From CAVPMW01 sp963706515 (lineage in GTDB: Bacteria > Chloroflexota > Anaerolineae > Anaerolineales > UBA4823): a stretch of DNA of 64,000 bases. Under the pieces are notes generated by a model. It was not told where the DNA came from and did no database searches. It was given only the letters and a program-made list of their open reading frames with translations. Every line of letters starts with the position of its first letter. The first letter of the stretch is position 1. Of this stretch, positions 55,746-64,000 are shown in pieces. The translations under genes and the position numbers were made by a program. The DNA is taken from contig CAVPMW010000002.1 of the NCBI GenBank assembly GCA_963706515.1, positions 62,001 to 126,000 on the forward strand, given 5' to 3'.

Positions 55746-56945
55746 ATGCGTAAGATTACCGATCATCCAGAATTCTATCTGCCAGCCGCATTCCTGGTGG
55801 CGCGTTTTATACTCTTCCTGTCCCTGACCGATGAAGGATTGCGAGGCTATGGAGACCTGGTCCATTTTATCACCTGGCAACTATGGGTTGGCCATATTTC
55901 AATCTATGGGTCGAATTTCCACCGGTATTTCCTTTCATCTCTCGCCTGATCTACTTGCTGGTAAATGGTAGAGAACACACATATGATTATCTTTTGGCGT
56001 TTCTATTTTCAGTTTTTCAATCTGGAACGATATGGATGTTTATCAGGATAGGATTGCGAATAAATTCGAAGGAGGAAACAACCAGGCGCGGCTGGGTTTA
56101 CCTGGTGTTGCTGCTGCCTCTGTTTTATGGCTGGAGTTATTTTGACCCACTAGCAATTCTCATGATGCTTCTCGGCCTGTACTGGTTGATGACAGATGAA
56201 TATGTCAAATCTGGGTTTGCTCTTGCCGTTGGCACCCTGGTAAAAATATTTCCTGCTTTAGCATTAGCGGTTGCCTGGAGGTACATAACCACCCCGGAAA
56301 GCGCTTATCGTCACCGCGCTTACGTTAGGGATTACAATTACTGTGTATTCTGCTTTGTACTTTACTTCACCAAAAATGACTCTGGCATCCTTACAATCAC
56401 AACTACGGAAAGGTTCATGGGAAACCCCCTGGGCTTTGTTAGACCACAATCTGTCCTCCGGGAATTTCGGTGTGGAGATCGAGCGTCTCGATCCGGTTAA
56501 TGCCTTCAAAGCCATGGGAAACCCTGCCAGGATTTCTTCCTGGATTACCCTCATTCCATTCGGATTACTCGGAATATGGATATATCTGCATGCCAGGTCC
56601 AGGAATAAGCGGGCGATGGTTGCTTTCCTTGGAATTACTTGGGTGATATTTGCCCTTTGGTCGCCGGGTTGGAGCCCTCAATGGGTCCTTTTCTTTTTAC
56701 CGATCATATTATTGGCGCTGCCAGAAGGCAAAGCCTATTTATTTGCTACTGCATTGATCCTGGTCAGCTTGTTAGAATGGCCTTTTCTTCTATCACGTGG
56801 ATATTTCGGTGGGTTGTGGATAACCATTCCGTTGAGAGTTGTCTGGCTCATCGTACTCGGGTTACAGCTGTGGAAATTGGTTGCGCGTCCTGAGCCAGCA
56901 TACCAGATGGAGGCGGATTGGAATATCAGCGTAGATCAATCCTGA
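55746..56945 (+). CDS. GT87-like (DUF2029) membrane glycosyltransferase, two frameshifts
   Basis: MRKITDHPEFYLPAAFLVAR begins a polytopic protein with the loop DEGLRGYGDLVHFITW. The frame is lost near 55885 (two bases extra, or one missing) before YFNLWVEFPPVFPFISRL, and again near 56320 (one extra) before LTLGITITVYSALYFTSP. It ends at 56945. About ten helices and the FALWSPGWSPQWVLFFLP block are typical of GT87 mannosyltransferase relatives. The repaired length is 398 residues. It overlaps the next gene start. Confidence 0.7.
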
Positions 56946-58182
56946 TGATGGCAATCTTTTTCATTGCCTTGATTGCAATTGCAGGATTAGGCTGGTTTAA
57001 TATCCAATACGCTCGCCAGCATCCAGGCGGGAACGATTTCATCCCACGCTGGCTGGGCACACGCATGTTCTTGATGAAAGGTCAGGATCCATACAGCCAG
57101 GAAACCACTCTGGCAATTCAAGAGATGATTTTCGGTCGGGCAGCTCGCCAGGAGTGAGGACCAATCTTTATTCGTATATCCATTCTATTCCAGCCTGATC
57201 TTTGCTCCGTTTGCTGTTATCAGCGATTTTGCAGTAGCGCGCGGTCTGTGGATGCTTGCTCTTGGAGCTCGCGGTCGTGGCAATCACTGCCATCAGCATC
57301 TCACTGGCGCGCTGGCGGCTTTCTCCTATCGGACTGGCTATCCTATTCGTATTTGCGATCCTTTGGTATCACTCACTTAGACCGGTAATCAATGGCAACG
57401 CAGCGATCATTGTAGCTCTCTTTATCACCTTAGCTTTTCTGGCAATTCGAGCTAAATCGGACGTTATCGCCGGGATATTATTAGCATTATCCACGATCAA
57501 GCCTCAGATGGTGGTGCTGCTCATTTTGTTTATTCTGATTTGGGCGATTTCTATGCGGCGGTGGCGGTTAATCATTTCGACCCTCAGCAGTCTGGCTTTC
57601 CTGGTAATAATTGGGTCATTTCTCATCCCAAATTGGGTCTTGGAGAATATATGGCAGCTGATTGCCTATCCGAGCTACACCTTGCCCGGCTCGCCGGGGG
57701 CAATCCTTGCTGCCTGGCTGCCAGGTGTGGGCAGCCGGATCGGCTGGGCGATCACCGTTCTGCTGCTCTTCTTACTGCTCTTCGAATGGTGGCAGGCATT
57801 GAGAAAGGAATTTCGCTGGTTTTACTGGACTGCTTGCCTGACCCTGGTGCTGACCAACCTGATCGGTGTCCGCACCGAAACCGCGAATTACGTCGCCCTG
57901 CTGCCCGGATTGATCCTCATATTTGCTGTTTGGGATGAGCGCTGGCATCTGGTAGGAAAGATATTAATCATCCTCAGTGGATTGCTGCTATCCATTGGGC
58001 TATGGTGGCTTTTTGTTACGACGATCCAGGTAGCTGATCAGCCAATCCAAAACCCGATTATGTTCTTTCCGGTCCCAATATTTGTTCTCATTGGATTATA
58101 TTGGGTTCGCTGGTGGGCGATCCAACCCACGCGGCCCTTACTGGATGAGCTACGGTCGGTCCGCAGCCCTGGATTTGAGTGA
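56918..58182 (+). CDS. GT87-like (DUF2029) membrane glycosyltransferase, two frameshifts
   Basis: MEYQRRSILMMAIFFIALIA begins a polytopic protein; the ATG may instead be the one near 56945-56948. The loop HPGGNDFIPRWLGTRMFLMK with its GGNDF is characteristic of GT87. The frame is broken at about 57155 (removal of one T restores QEEDQSLFVYPFYSSLIFAP) and about 57250 (one extra base before LELAVVAITAISISLA). Later segments include PVINGNAAIIVALFITLAFL and LALSTIKPQMVVLLILFILI, the conserved K-P-Q motif of GT87. Repaired, it is 420 residues. Confidence 0.75.
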
Positions 58183-58200
58183 TGCGTTGAATAATCTTCT

Positions 58201-60198
58201 ATGCCATCCCGCTTGAGCTCTCGCCGCAAAATCTACAGCCTCCTCGGGTTAGCCTGGTTATTTTGCGTAATCATTTTTTATTATTTCGTCCATAAACCGT
58301 TCAACCCAGATCAAACGATTTTTTTGCTGCGGGAATGCGCCCAGCTTGCGATCGCATTCGGTATCATCTCCATCTCAGGCGGCGTGGGGAGGCGGTTGCT
58401 CGTTCAGCTCAGGGACAATAGTGTTGCAGAGCTGGCGCTCCAATCTGCCTTCGGCTTGGGGATTATCGGACTCGTTTCACTGCTGGTTGGGGTAACTGTC
58501 GGATATCGATCCTGGGTAGTTTGGACGATTACGATTCTCGCTGCAGTGCTCTTCAGCCGTTCAATCCTTCGCTGGTGGCAAGGGTGGAAAGCACTCGGGG
58601 TTATTTATGCTCAGGGAGGAAAACTTGGGAAGACAATTGCCTGGCTGGCAGGGGTGGGGGCTGTATGTACCCTGGCAGCAGCGCTACTCCCGCCAATTAA
58701 GTTTGATGCCTTAACCTACCACCTGGCACTCCCGCGACTTTACCTTGAAAACGGCAGGTTTGGTTTTACCCCCAATAACATTTTTTGGGGTATGCCCCAG
58801 CTCGGGGAGCTGATTTATACCTGGGTTGGAGCTCTAGGCGGGTTACAGACCGCACAAGTATTAGGATGGTTCTATCCTGTCCTGGCTCTGGCAGGTTTAC
58901 TGGGAGTGGTTTACCCACGGCTCGGCGCGCGACCAGCCTGGGTAGCAGCCGGAAGCTTGCTTGCAGGCTATTCACTTTCAAGCGCTTTTGCCTGGGGGTA
59001 CATTGATTGGTTGGTGATTCTTTACGGGGTGGCGTTAATCATCCTCCTAGACCGCTGGCATGAACAGATGGGCGTATTCCATATATGGATGATCAGCGCA
59101 GCAGTCGGTCTGGCGCTGGCGGTTAAGTATTCGGCCGGGATATTGATTTTTGGGGTGCTCGTGATTATTTTATGGCATCTCGGATCTGGCCTTCCATTCC
59201 GGCGAGCAGTTTTAATATCTGCCTTATTCCTGACTGGTACCCTGCTCGTCATTTCACCCTGGCTGCTTAAAAACCTCCTTGCTACCGGAAATCCGGTCTA
59301 TCCATTCATATTCCCGGCAGGCGCGATGGATGCATCCCGCCTGACATTTTATACAAGCGGACAAGCCTGGGGCGGCTGGCGCGATTTTTGGCTGCTGCCC
59401 TGGCAGGCTACTATCTACGCCCAGGAAGGCGCTGCTGGTTATAGTGCATCCATCGGCCCTTTACTCCTCGGGTTGGCGCCACTTTCCTGGATCGGCTACC
59501 GCCGTTATACCGATCAAACGAAAGCATTATTGCGTAGCTCTGCTATCTTAGCCGGCACTGGATTATTGATCTGGATAATCCTGGGACGATTATCTCCATA
59601 TTTAATCCAATCCCGCTTATATTTTGTAATTTTTCCCGCGCTGGCGGTGCTGGCTGGCGGCGGTTTTGCCGGGCTTGCCAGGACAGCTATCGGAAATATA
59701 CGGATCGGTCGTATTGCGGGAGGTTTGATCGTCTTAGTCTTGCTGTTTACCACCTTTGAGCTCCTGCAATCAACGATCCGCCAGGAAGTATTACCTACAG
59801 TCTTAGCAGTTAATAACGAAGAAAAATACCTCGAAACAAATCTGGGAATGTACTATCTGGCAATGCAGTCTGTCGGCAGTTTGCCTGAGCAGGCAAAAAC
59901 CTTGCTGCTGTTTGAACCGCGCAGCCTGTACTGCCTTCCCAAATGTGCTCCGGATGAAATTTTGGATCGTTGGATGCATGATTTACGGGTTTATCAATCT
60001 CCAGAAGGGGTACTGTCTGCCTGGCGCCAGGCTGGATATGATTATCTTCTCTATTATGGGGCGGGTGCTAACTTCTTGCGAACAGAAGATGAGCGTTTTA
60101 GAGCGCTGGATTGGCTGGCTCTGGAGAAAATGCTTGGCAGTCTAACTACCATCAAAACCTTTGGCGATGCATATACCCTATATTCGTTAAATCCGTGA
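58201..60198 (+). CDS. GT-C (ArnT-like) membrane glycosyltransferase
   Basis: An intact 665-residue polytopic protein. The Asp-rich loop PPIKFDALTYHLALPRLYLE is close to the DGLMYHLQGPR motif of the gene at 53607. About 12 helices are followed by a C-terminal soluble region of about 120 residues (NNEEKYLETNLGMYYLAMQS, LLLFEPRSLYCLPKCAPDEI) including two Cys. It should act on the outside of the membrane with a polyprenyl-phosphate sugar. It follows the preceding GT87 gene by 18 bases, and its stop overlaps the next start (GTGA). Confidence 0.82.
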   Translation: MPSRLSSRRKIYSLLGLAWLFCVIIFYYFVHKPFNPDQTIFLLRECAQLAIAFGIISISGGVGRRLLVQLRDNSVAELALQSAFGLGIIGLVSLLVGVTVGYRSWVVWTITILAAVLFSRSILRWWQGWKALGVIYAQGGKLGKTIAWLAGVGAVCTLAAALLPPIKFDALTYHLALPRLYLENGRFGFTPNNIFWGMPQLGELIYTWVGALGGLQTAQVLGWFYPVLALAGLLGVVYPRLGARPAWVAAGSLLAGYSLSSAFAWGYIDWLVILYGVALIILLDRWHEQMGVFHIWMISAAVGLALAVKYSAGILIFGVLVIILWHLGSGLPFRRAVLISALFLTGTLLVISPWLLKNLLATGNPVYPFIFPAGAMDASRLTFYTSGQAWGGWRDFWLLPWQATIYAQEGAAGYSASIGPLLLGLAPLSWIGYRRYTDQTKALLRSSAILAGTGLLIWIILGRLSPYLIQSRLYFVIFPALAVLAGGGFAGLARTAIGNIRIGRIAGGLIVLVLLFTTFELLQSTIRQEVLPTVLAVNNEEKYLETNLGMYYLAMQSVGSLPEQAKTLLLFEPRSLYCLPKCAPDEILDRWMHDLRVYQSPEGVLSAWRQAGYDYLLYYGAGANFLRTEDERFRALDWLALEKMLGSLTTIKTFGDAYTLYSLNP

Positions 60199-61833
60199 AA
60201 AAGCTTGACTACCTCGTCCTCTTTCTCCTATCCGTGCTGGTTCTCAGCCTGGTGGGGTATTTTCAGAGCAGCCCGGGGTATATGGATGCAGATTATTACT
60301 TCGCCGGAGGGACCCTTCTGGCTGAAAATCGGGGGTTAAATGAGCCTTTCATCTGGAACTACCTGGATAACCCACAGAGCGTTCCGCATCCTGCATTTAC
60401 CTATTGGATGCCCCTCGCTGCGCTGATTTCCGCGGCGAGTATGGCTGTTACCCAGCAGGTAGATTATTCCTCAGCCCGCATCGGATTTCTCCTCCTTGCA
60501 GCCAGCATTGCGCCTTTGACAGCCTATCTATCCTACAGGCTCAACCGCACGCGCTGGAGCGCACTCATTTCCGGAGGGCTGGCAATAATTGCGGGGTTTT
60601 ACCTGGCATATCTTCCTACAACAGATACTTTTGCAATCTACATGTTATTAGGAACGTTATTATTGCTGCTGGCGATACCCCAGGAAAATCCGCCAGGAAG
60701 GTTGCGCTGGTTTCTGATCCCCTGGCTGGCAGGGATCCTTGCCGGATTGATGAATTTAGCGAGGGCAGACGGGATTCTCTGGTTGGGATTTGCTATCATC
60801 ATAATGTTTCTGCTGCCTGATCCCCAAGGAGCAGGACGTCGAATTCGTCCAGCTGGGATACTTTATAAATTGATCGCGTGTGTGGTTGGGTATTTTGCCA
60901 TCCTTGGACCCTGGATGTATCGCAATTGGATTTACTTCGGGACTTGGTTTTCGCCCGCAGGAAGCCGAGTACTATGGCTGCGCAATTACGATGAGCTTTA
61001 TATTTATCCCGCAAGCGTACTGACCTGGGAACATTGGATTCGCCAGGGTTTGCGGGCAATTCTAATCTCCCGCGGCTATGCATTTGGGCAAAATCTGCAA
61101 ACATTGATCGCGGTCCAGGGGAGTATTTTTCTCGTTCCTTTGATAGTCCTTGGGTTATGGAAGCTGCGCAGAGAGCGCGTAGTGCAGATTGGATTATTCG
61201 CCTGGGTCATGACTTTTGCGATTATGACATTTCTGTTCCCTTTCCAGGGCGCACGAGGCGGATTTTTCCACTCTGGTGCTGCCTTGCAACCTCTATTTTG
61301 GGCAGCCGTCCCTGCTGGATTGGAGGTGTTTATCGCATGGGGGATAAAGGTGCGAGGCTGGAAGCGAGATCAAGCAAGGATAATCTTCGGTTCCGGATTT
61401 CTGCTGCTCAGCGCATTACTGACCATTTTCATCGTCCGGAGGGAGGGTAATCGGAACTCAAAAACTGGGAAGTGCCTGGAACCAGCCTGCAAAATCTTAT
61501 GAACTCATCGAAAGCCACCTCCTCGAGGCAGGAGTTCCGCCCAATGAAGGAGTGCTGGTCAATAATCCGCCGGGGTATTACCTGGCTTCCCGCCGTCCGT
61601 CTGTTGCAATTCCGGATGGAGATGTGCAAACATTGCTGGCGGTTGGGCAGCGCTATGGGACTTGTATCCTGATTCTTGAAGCGAACCATCCTGCTGGAAT
61701 CGATAATCTTTATAAGGCTCCAGAAGCGTTCAGCCAGTTCGAAAAGCTGCCCCCACTGGGGGAAACCCAAATCCTTCGCATACGAGATTGCCCTGCCAAA
61801 GCAGAGGCAGCCCAGCCGACCCGCAATGACTAA
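60195..61833 (+). CDS. GT-C-like membrane glycosyltransferase, one frameshift
   Basis: GTG at 60195 overlaps the previous stop. VKKLDYLVLFLLSVLVLSLV leads to the loop PGYMDADYYFAGGTLLAENR, with an Asp pair typical of the first GT-C loop. About 11 helices are seen, then the frame is broken near 61445 (one extra base). The continuation reads GTQKLGSAWNQPAKSYELIE and NEGVLVNNPPGYYLASRRPS, a soluble C-terminal domain of the family, ending at 61833. The repaired length is 545 residues. It overlaps the next gene by eight bases. Confidence 0.72.
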
Positions 61834-63298
61834 CTCCGCCTGGAAATACGTAATCATCGCCTGCGGCCTGCTTGGTGCCTTATCCTTAGGCGTTTATCTA
61901 TTGAGCAGCTATAAGGCTTATTCAATCGGTTTTCCCCTGGACGACGCCTGGATCCACCAAACGTACGCACGCAACCTGGCAGATTTCAGGGAGTGGTCGT
62001 TCATCCCGGGTGAGCCCTCAGCTGGATCGACATCGCCATTGTGGTCGTTCCTGCTCACTCCTGGTCATTTACTCGGATGGGGTCCATTCCCCTGGACTTT
62101 TATTCTGGGCTGGTTGTTGCTGTGCACTCTGGCCCTACTGGCAGGTCAAACGATCCAATTACTATTCCCGGCAAATATATGGTGGATATTAGCGGCTATA
62201 CTGCTCATCCTGTTCGAATGGCACCTGGTCTGGTCGGCTGGATCAGGAATGGAAACTTTATTAATTGCCAATCTCAACCTGCTGGTAATGAATCAATTGC
62301 TGCGGGGCAGAGAGAACTGGTTCGCAATTGGGTTGTTGATCGGGGTCAGCATCTGGGTCAGACCCGATGGCATCCTGCTTGCCGGTCCTGCCATATTCGT
62401 AGCCGTGACCAGAAGCGAGTTACTGTTTAGACGGCTGAGGAGAGTGTTGCTTATTACTGTTGGGATCGCTCTCCTGTTTGTACCGTATCTGTTCTTCAAC
62501 CATCAGCTTGCAGGAAGCTGGTGGCCGAATACATTTTTTGCCAAACAGGCTGAATACGCAGCCATCCTGGCTATACCATTGTGGATCCGCTATCTTAATC
62601 TGTTATTGCTGCCTCTGGTTGGGGTTGGAATAATTCTACTGCCAGGATTTATGCTCATCAATGCGCGTGCGATCCGCGAGCGGCGCTGGGAGATTCTGGC
62701 CGGGAGCCTGTGGTTCGGGGGCTACCTTTTGGTATATGCCCTGCGCTTACCGGTGACTTATCAACATGGACGCTATATTATCCCGGCGATGCCCGTATAT
62801 TTTGTTTGGTCTCTCAGCGGTATGGGCTATTTTTTGAGGAATGTTGGTGCAGTGACCTGGAAGCGAATCGTGGGGAGAGTCTGGCTCCTGACCGGGGTAC
62901 TCGTTCTGGTTATTTTCTGGTATCAGGGGATGCGCGCTTATTCTACAGATGTCGCAATTATTCAATCAGAAATGGTTAATATGGCGAATTGGGTAAATGA
63001 GAATACCCCGAAGGGTTCATTAATCGCTGCCCATGACATCGGCGCTCTCGGATATTTCGGCAACAGGCGGCTGGTCGACCTGGCGGGATTGATCTCTCCC
63101 GAAGTGATACCGTTCATTCGCGACGAGAATAAATTGCGACTCTTCCTGGACCAGAAGCATGCCGATTACCTGGTCACTTTTCCGGGTTGGTATCCCGATC
63201 TGGTGAAAGAATTAATACCAATCTACTCTACCGGGTCGAGCTACAGCCCGGCTGCCGGCGGAGAGAATATCGCTATCTACGCATTGAAATCCAACTAA
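61826..63298 (+). CDS. GT-C membrane glycosyltransferase
   Basis: An intact 490-residue polytopic protein starting MTNSAWKYVIIACGLLGALS (ATG 61826; longer readings would enter the previous gene). The first loop GFPLDDAWIHQTYARNLADF carries the Asp-Asp pair, and the TSPLWSFLLTPGHLLGWGPF stretch matches arabinosyl/mannosyltransferase-like GT-C proteins. Later helices end in a soluble tail with NMANWVNENTPKGSLIAAHD and GYFGNRRLVDLAGLISPEVI. Acceptor and donor are unknown. Last gene of the GT-C run. Confidence 0.8.
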   Translation: MTNSAWKYVIIACGLLGALSLGVYLLSSYKAYSIGFPLDDAWIHQTYARNLADFREWSFIPGEPSAGSTSPLWSFLLTPGHLLGWGPFPWTFILGWLLLCTLALLAGQTIQLLFPANIWWILAAILLILFEWHLVWSAGSGMETLLIANLNLLVMNQLLRGRENWFAIGLLIGVSIWVRPDGILLAGPAIFVAVTRSELLFRRLRRVLLITVGIALLFVPYLFFNHQLAGSWWPNTFFAKQAEYAAILAIPLWIRYLNLLLLPLVGVGIILLPGFMLINARAIRERRWEILAGSLWFGGYLLVYALRLPVTYQHGRYIIPAMPVYFVWSLSGMGYFLRNVGAVTWKRIVGRVWLLTGVLVLVIFWYQGMRAYSTDVAIIQSEMVNMANWVNENTPKGSLIAAHDIGALGYFGNRRLVDLAGLISPEVIPFIRDENKLRLFLDQKHADYLVTFPGWYPDLVKELIPIYSTGSSYSPAAGGENIAIYALKSN

Positions 63299-63398
63299 TC
63301 TTGTCCTCACTGTTTACAATATTGTTTGCTGTCTGTTGTAACCCGTTATTGCCTGTGCTATACTCAGGCTGGATAACGATCAATGTGGGTCAGAGTTT

Positions 63399-64000
63399 AT
63401 GGATAAAATCACGATCGTGGTTGTAGATGATCACCCGCTCTTCCGTCAAGGTGTTATTGACACATTATCTCTACAGCCAGATATAGTGGTCGTCGGTCAA
63501 AGCGCGAATGGCACCCGAGGGCTCGAGATGATCCGAGCGATGAAGCCTCAGGTGGCAGTCGTGGATGTGAATTTGCCGTCGATCAATGGACATCAGCTCA
63601 CCCAACAAATTATCACCGATAAAATACCTACACGTATCATTCTCCTTACCGCTTATGATGATTATGAGCAAAAGCTGTTGGCCTTCCAGGTAGGAGCAGC
63701 TGCATTTTGTAATAAATACGTGATGCCTGATACCCTGGTAAATACAATCCGCCAGGTCGCAGCAGGCATGTATTGTATGGGGAATGAAGTTATTGATGAG
63801 AGGCAGGTCGAACACTGGCTGGCTCAACAAACCGGTAAGGGGGCTGGCGAAGAAACCGAATCTGGAGAAGCTATACAACCTCTCTCCGCCCGGGAAATGG
63901 AAGTACTCATCTATGTCACCCGGGGAAAGAGCAATAAGGAGATTGCCGCTGGGTTGGAGATCAGCCAGCAGACGGTTAAAAATCACATCACGACAATATT
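63399..64000 (+). CDS. NarL/FixJ-family response regulator (3' end cut by window)
   Basis: Starts at ATG 63399 (MDKITIVVVDDHPLFRQGVI) and runs off the window edge. Receiver residues are present: the acidic pair VVVDDHP, the phospho-acceptor Asp in AVVDVNLPSINGHQ, Thr in ILLTAYDDYEQK and Lys in AAFCNKYVMPD. A LuxR-type HTH follows (LSAREMEVLIYVTRGKSNKE, EISQQTVKNHITTI). Its sensor kinase is not in the window. It stands about 100 bases after the last GT-C gene, so a link with that cluster is possible but unproven. Confidence 0.9.
   Translation, partial: MDKITIVVVDDHPLFRQGVIDTLSLQPDIVVVGQSANGTRGLEMIRAMKPQVAVVDVNLPSINGHQLTQQIITDKIPTRIILLTAYDDYEQKLLAFQVGAAAFCNKYVMPDTLVNTIRQVAAGMYCMGNEVIDERQVEHWLAQQTGKGAGEETESGEAIQPLSAREMEVLIYVTRGKSNKEIAAGLEISQQTVKNHITTI

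Overview
The window looks like bacterial chromosome from an uncultured member of the Chloroflexota, probably close to Anaerolineae. This is an inference from gene content. The signs are a nickel superoxide dismutase with its maturation protease, a DUF3662/FHA plus SEDS cell-wall operon, membrane-anchored proteins with long Thr/Pro tails, an LCP-family protein, a bacterial-type ProRS, archease/RtcB, and many polytopic GT-C sugar transferases. No outer-membrane or LPS transport genes are seen. There is no phage, integron, CRISPR array or transposase. One tRNA gene (Leu, anticodon GAG) is present.

Layout. 1-3.2 kb: toastrack-domain fragment, ferredoxin (-), sodN-sodX and an EamA transporter. 3.2-10.4 kb, all +: FtsK, CDP-alcohol phosphatidyltransferase, Lgt, an ABC-2 exporter pair and an MBL-fold hydrolase. 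10.4-12.4 kb: HNH nuclease (-) and tyrS with an attenuator-like leader. 12.4-17.2 kb (-): fhaA, fhaB, methylthioadenosine phosphorylase, then a RodA/FtsW protein fused to a penicillin-binding domain that lacks its catalytic motifs. 17.2-19.3 kb: a 96-bp element with terminal inverted repeats, then archease-rtcB. 19.3-23 kb (-): YbaK, UvrB, PHP hydrolase. 23-27.8 kb: secG, a peptide-binding protein, pentapeptide protein, Nudix, class II aldolase. 28.2-30.8 kb: an all-alpha protein plus SPFH-excisionase fusion, then a NERD-like membrane protein. 30.8-33.1 kb (-): fabF and plsX. 33.3-35.9 kb: tRNA-Leu, SCP2 protein, PlsC-like acyltransferase, DUF364 protein. 35.8-47 kb (-): Thr/Pro-rich protein, response-regulator/cyclase, proS, alpha/beta hydrolase, YihY, SRAP, LCP protein, TPR-like protein. 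47.2-48.7 kb: marR/cupin divergent pair and OsmC. 48.8-51.7 kb (-): NDP-sugar epimerase, WecD-like acetyltransferase, WecE-like aminotransferase. 51.9-63.3 kb (+): seven consecutive polytopic membrane genes, mostly GT-C glycosyltransferases. 63.4 kb to the end: a LuxR-type response regulator cut by the window edge.

The strongest common theme is envelope building: lipoprotein modification (Lgt), phospholipid synthesis (PlsX, PlsC-like, CDP-alcohol transferase), peptidoglycan (RodA fusion, FHA regulators, LCP ligase) and surface sugars (WecD/WecE/epimerase with the GT-C run).

About 23 single-base or two-base frame disruptions interrupt 16 otherwise normal genes, including genes usually needed for growth (uvrB, fabF, secG, rodA). 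Nearly every one is repaired by removing one or two bases, and the repaired lengths match the families. I read them as insertion errors in the sequence and not as true pseudogenes, and I annotate each such gene at its restored full extent.
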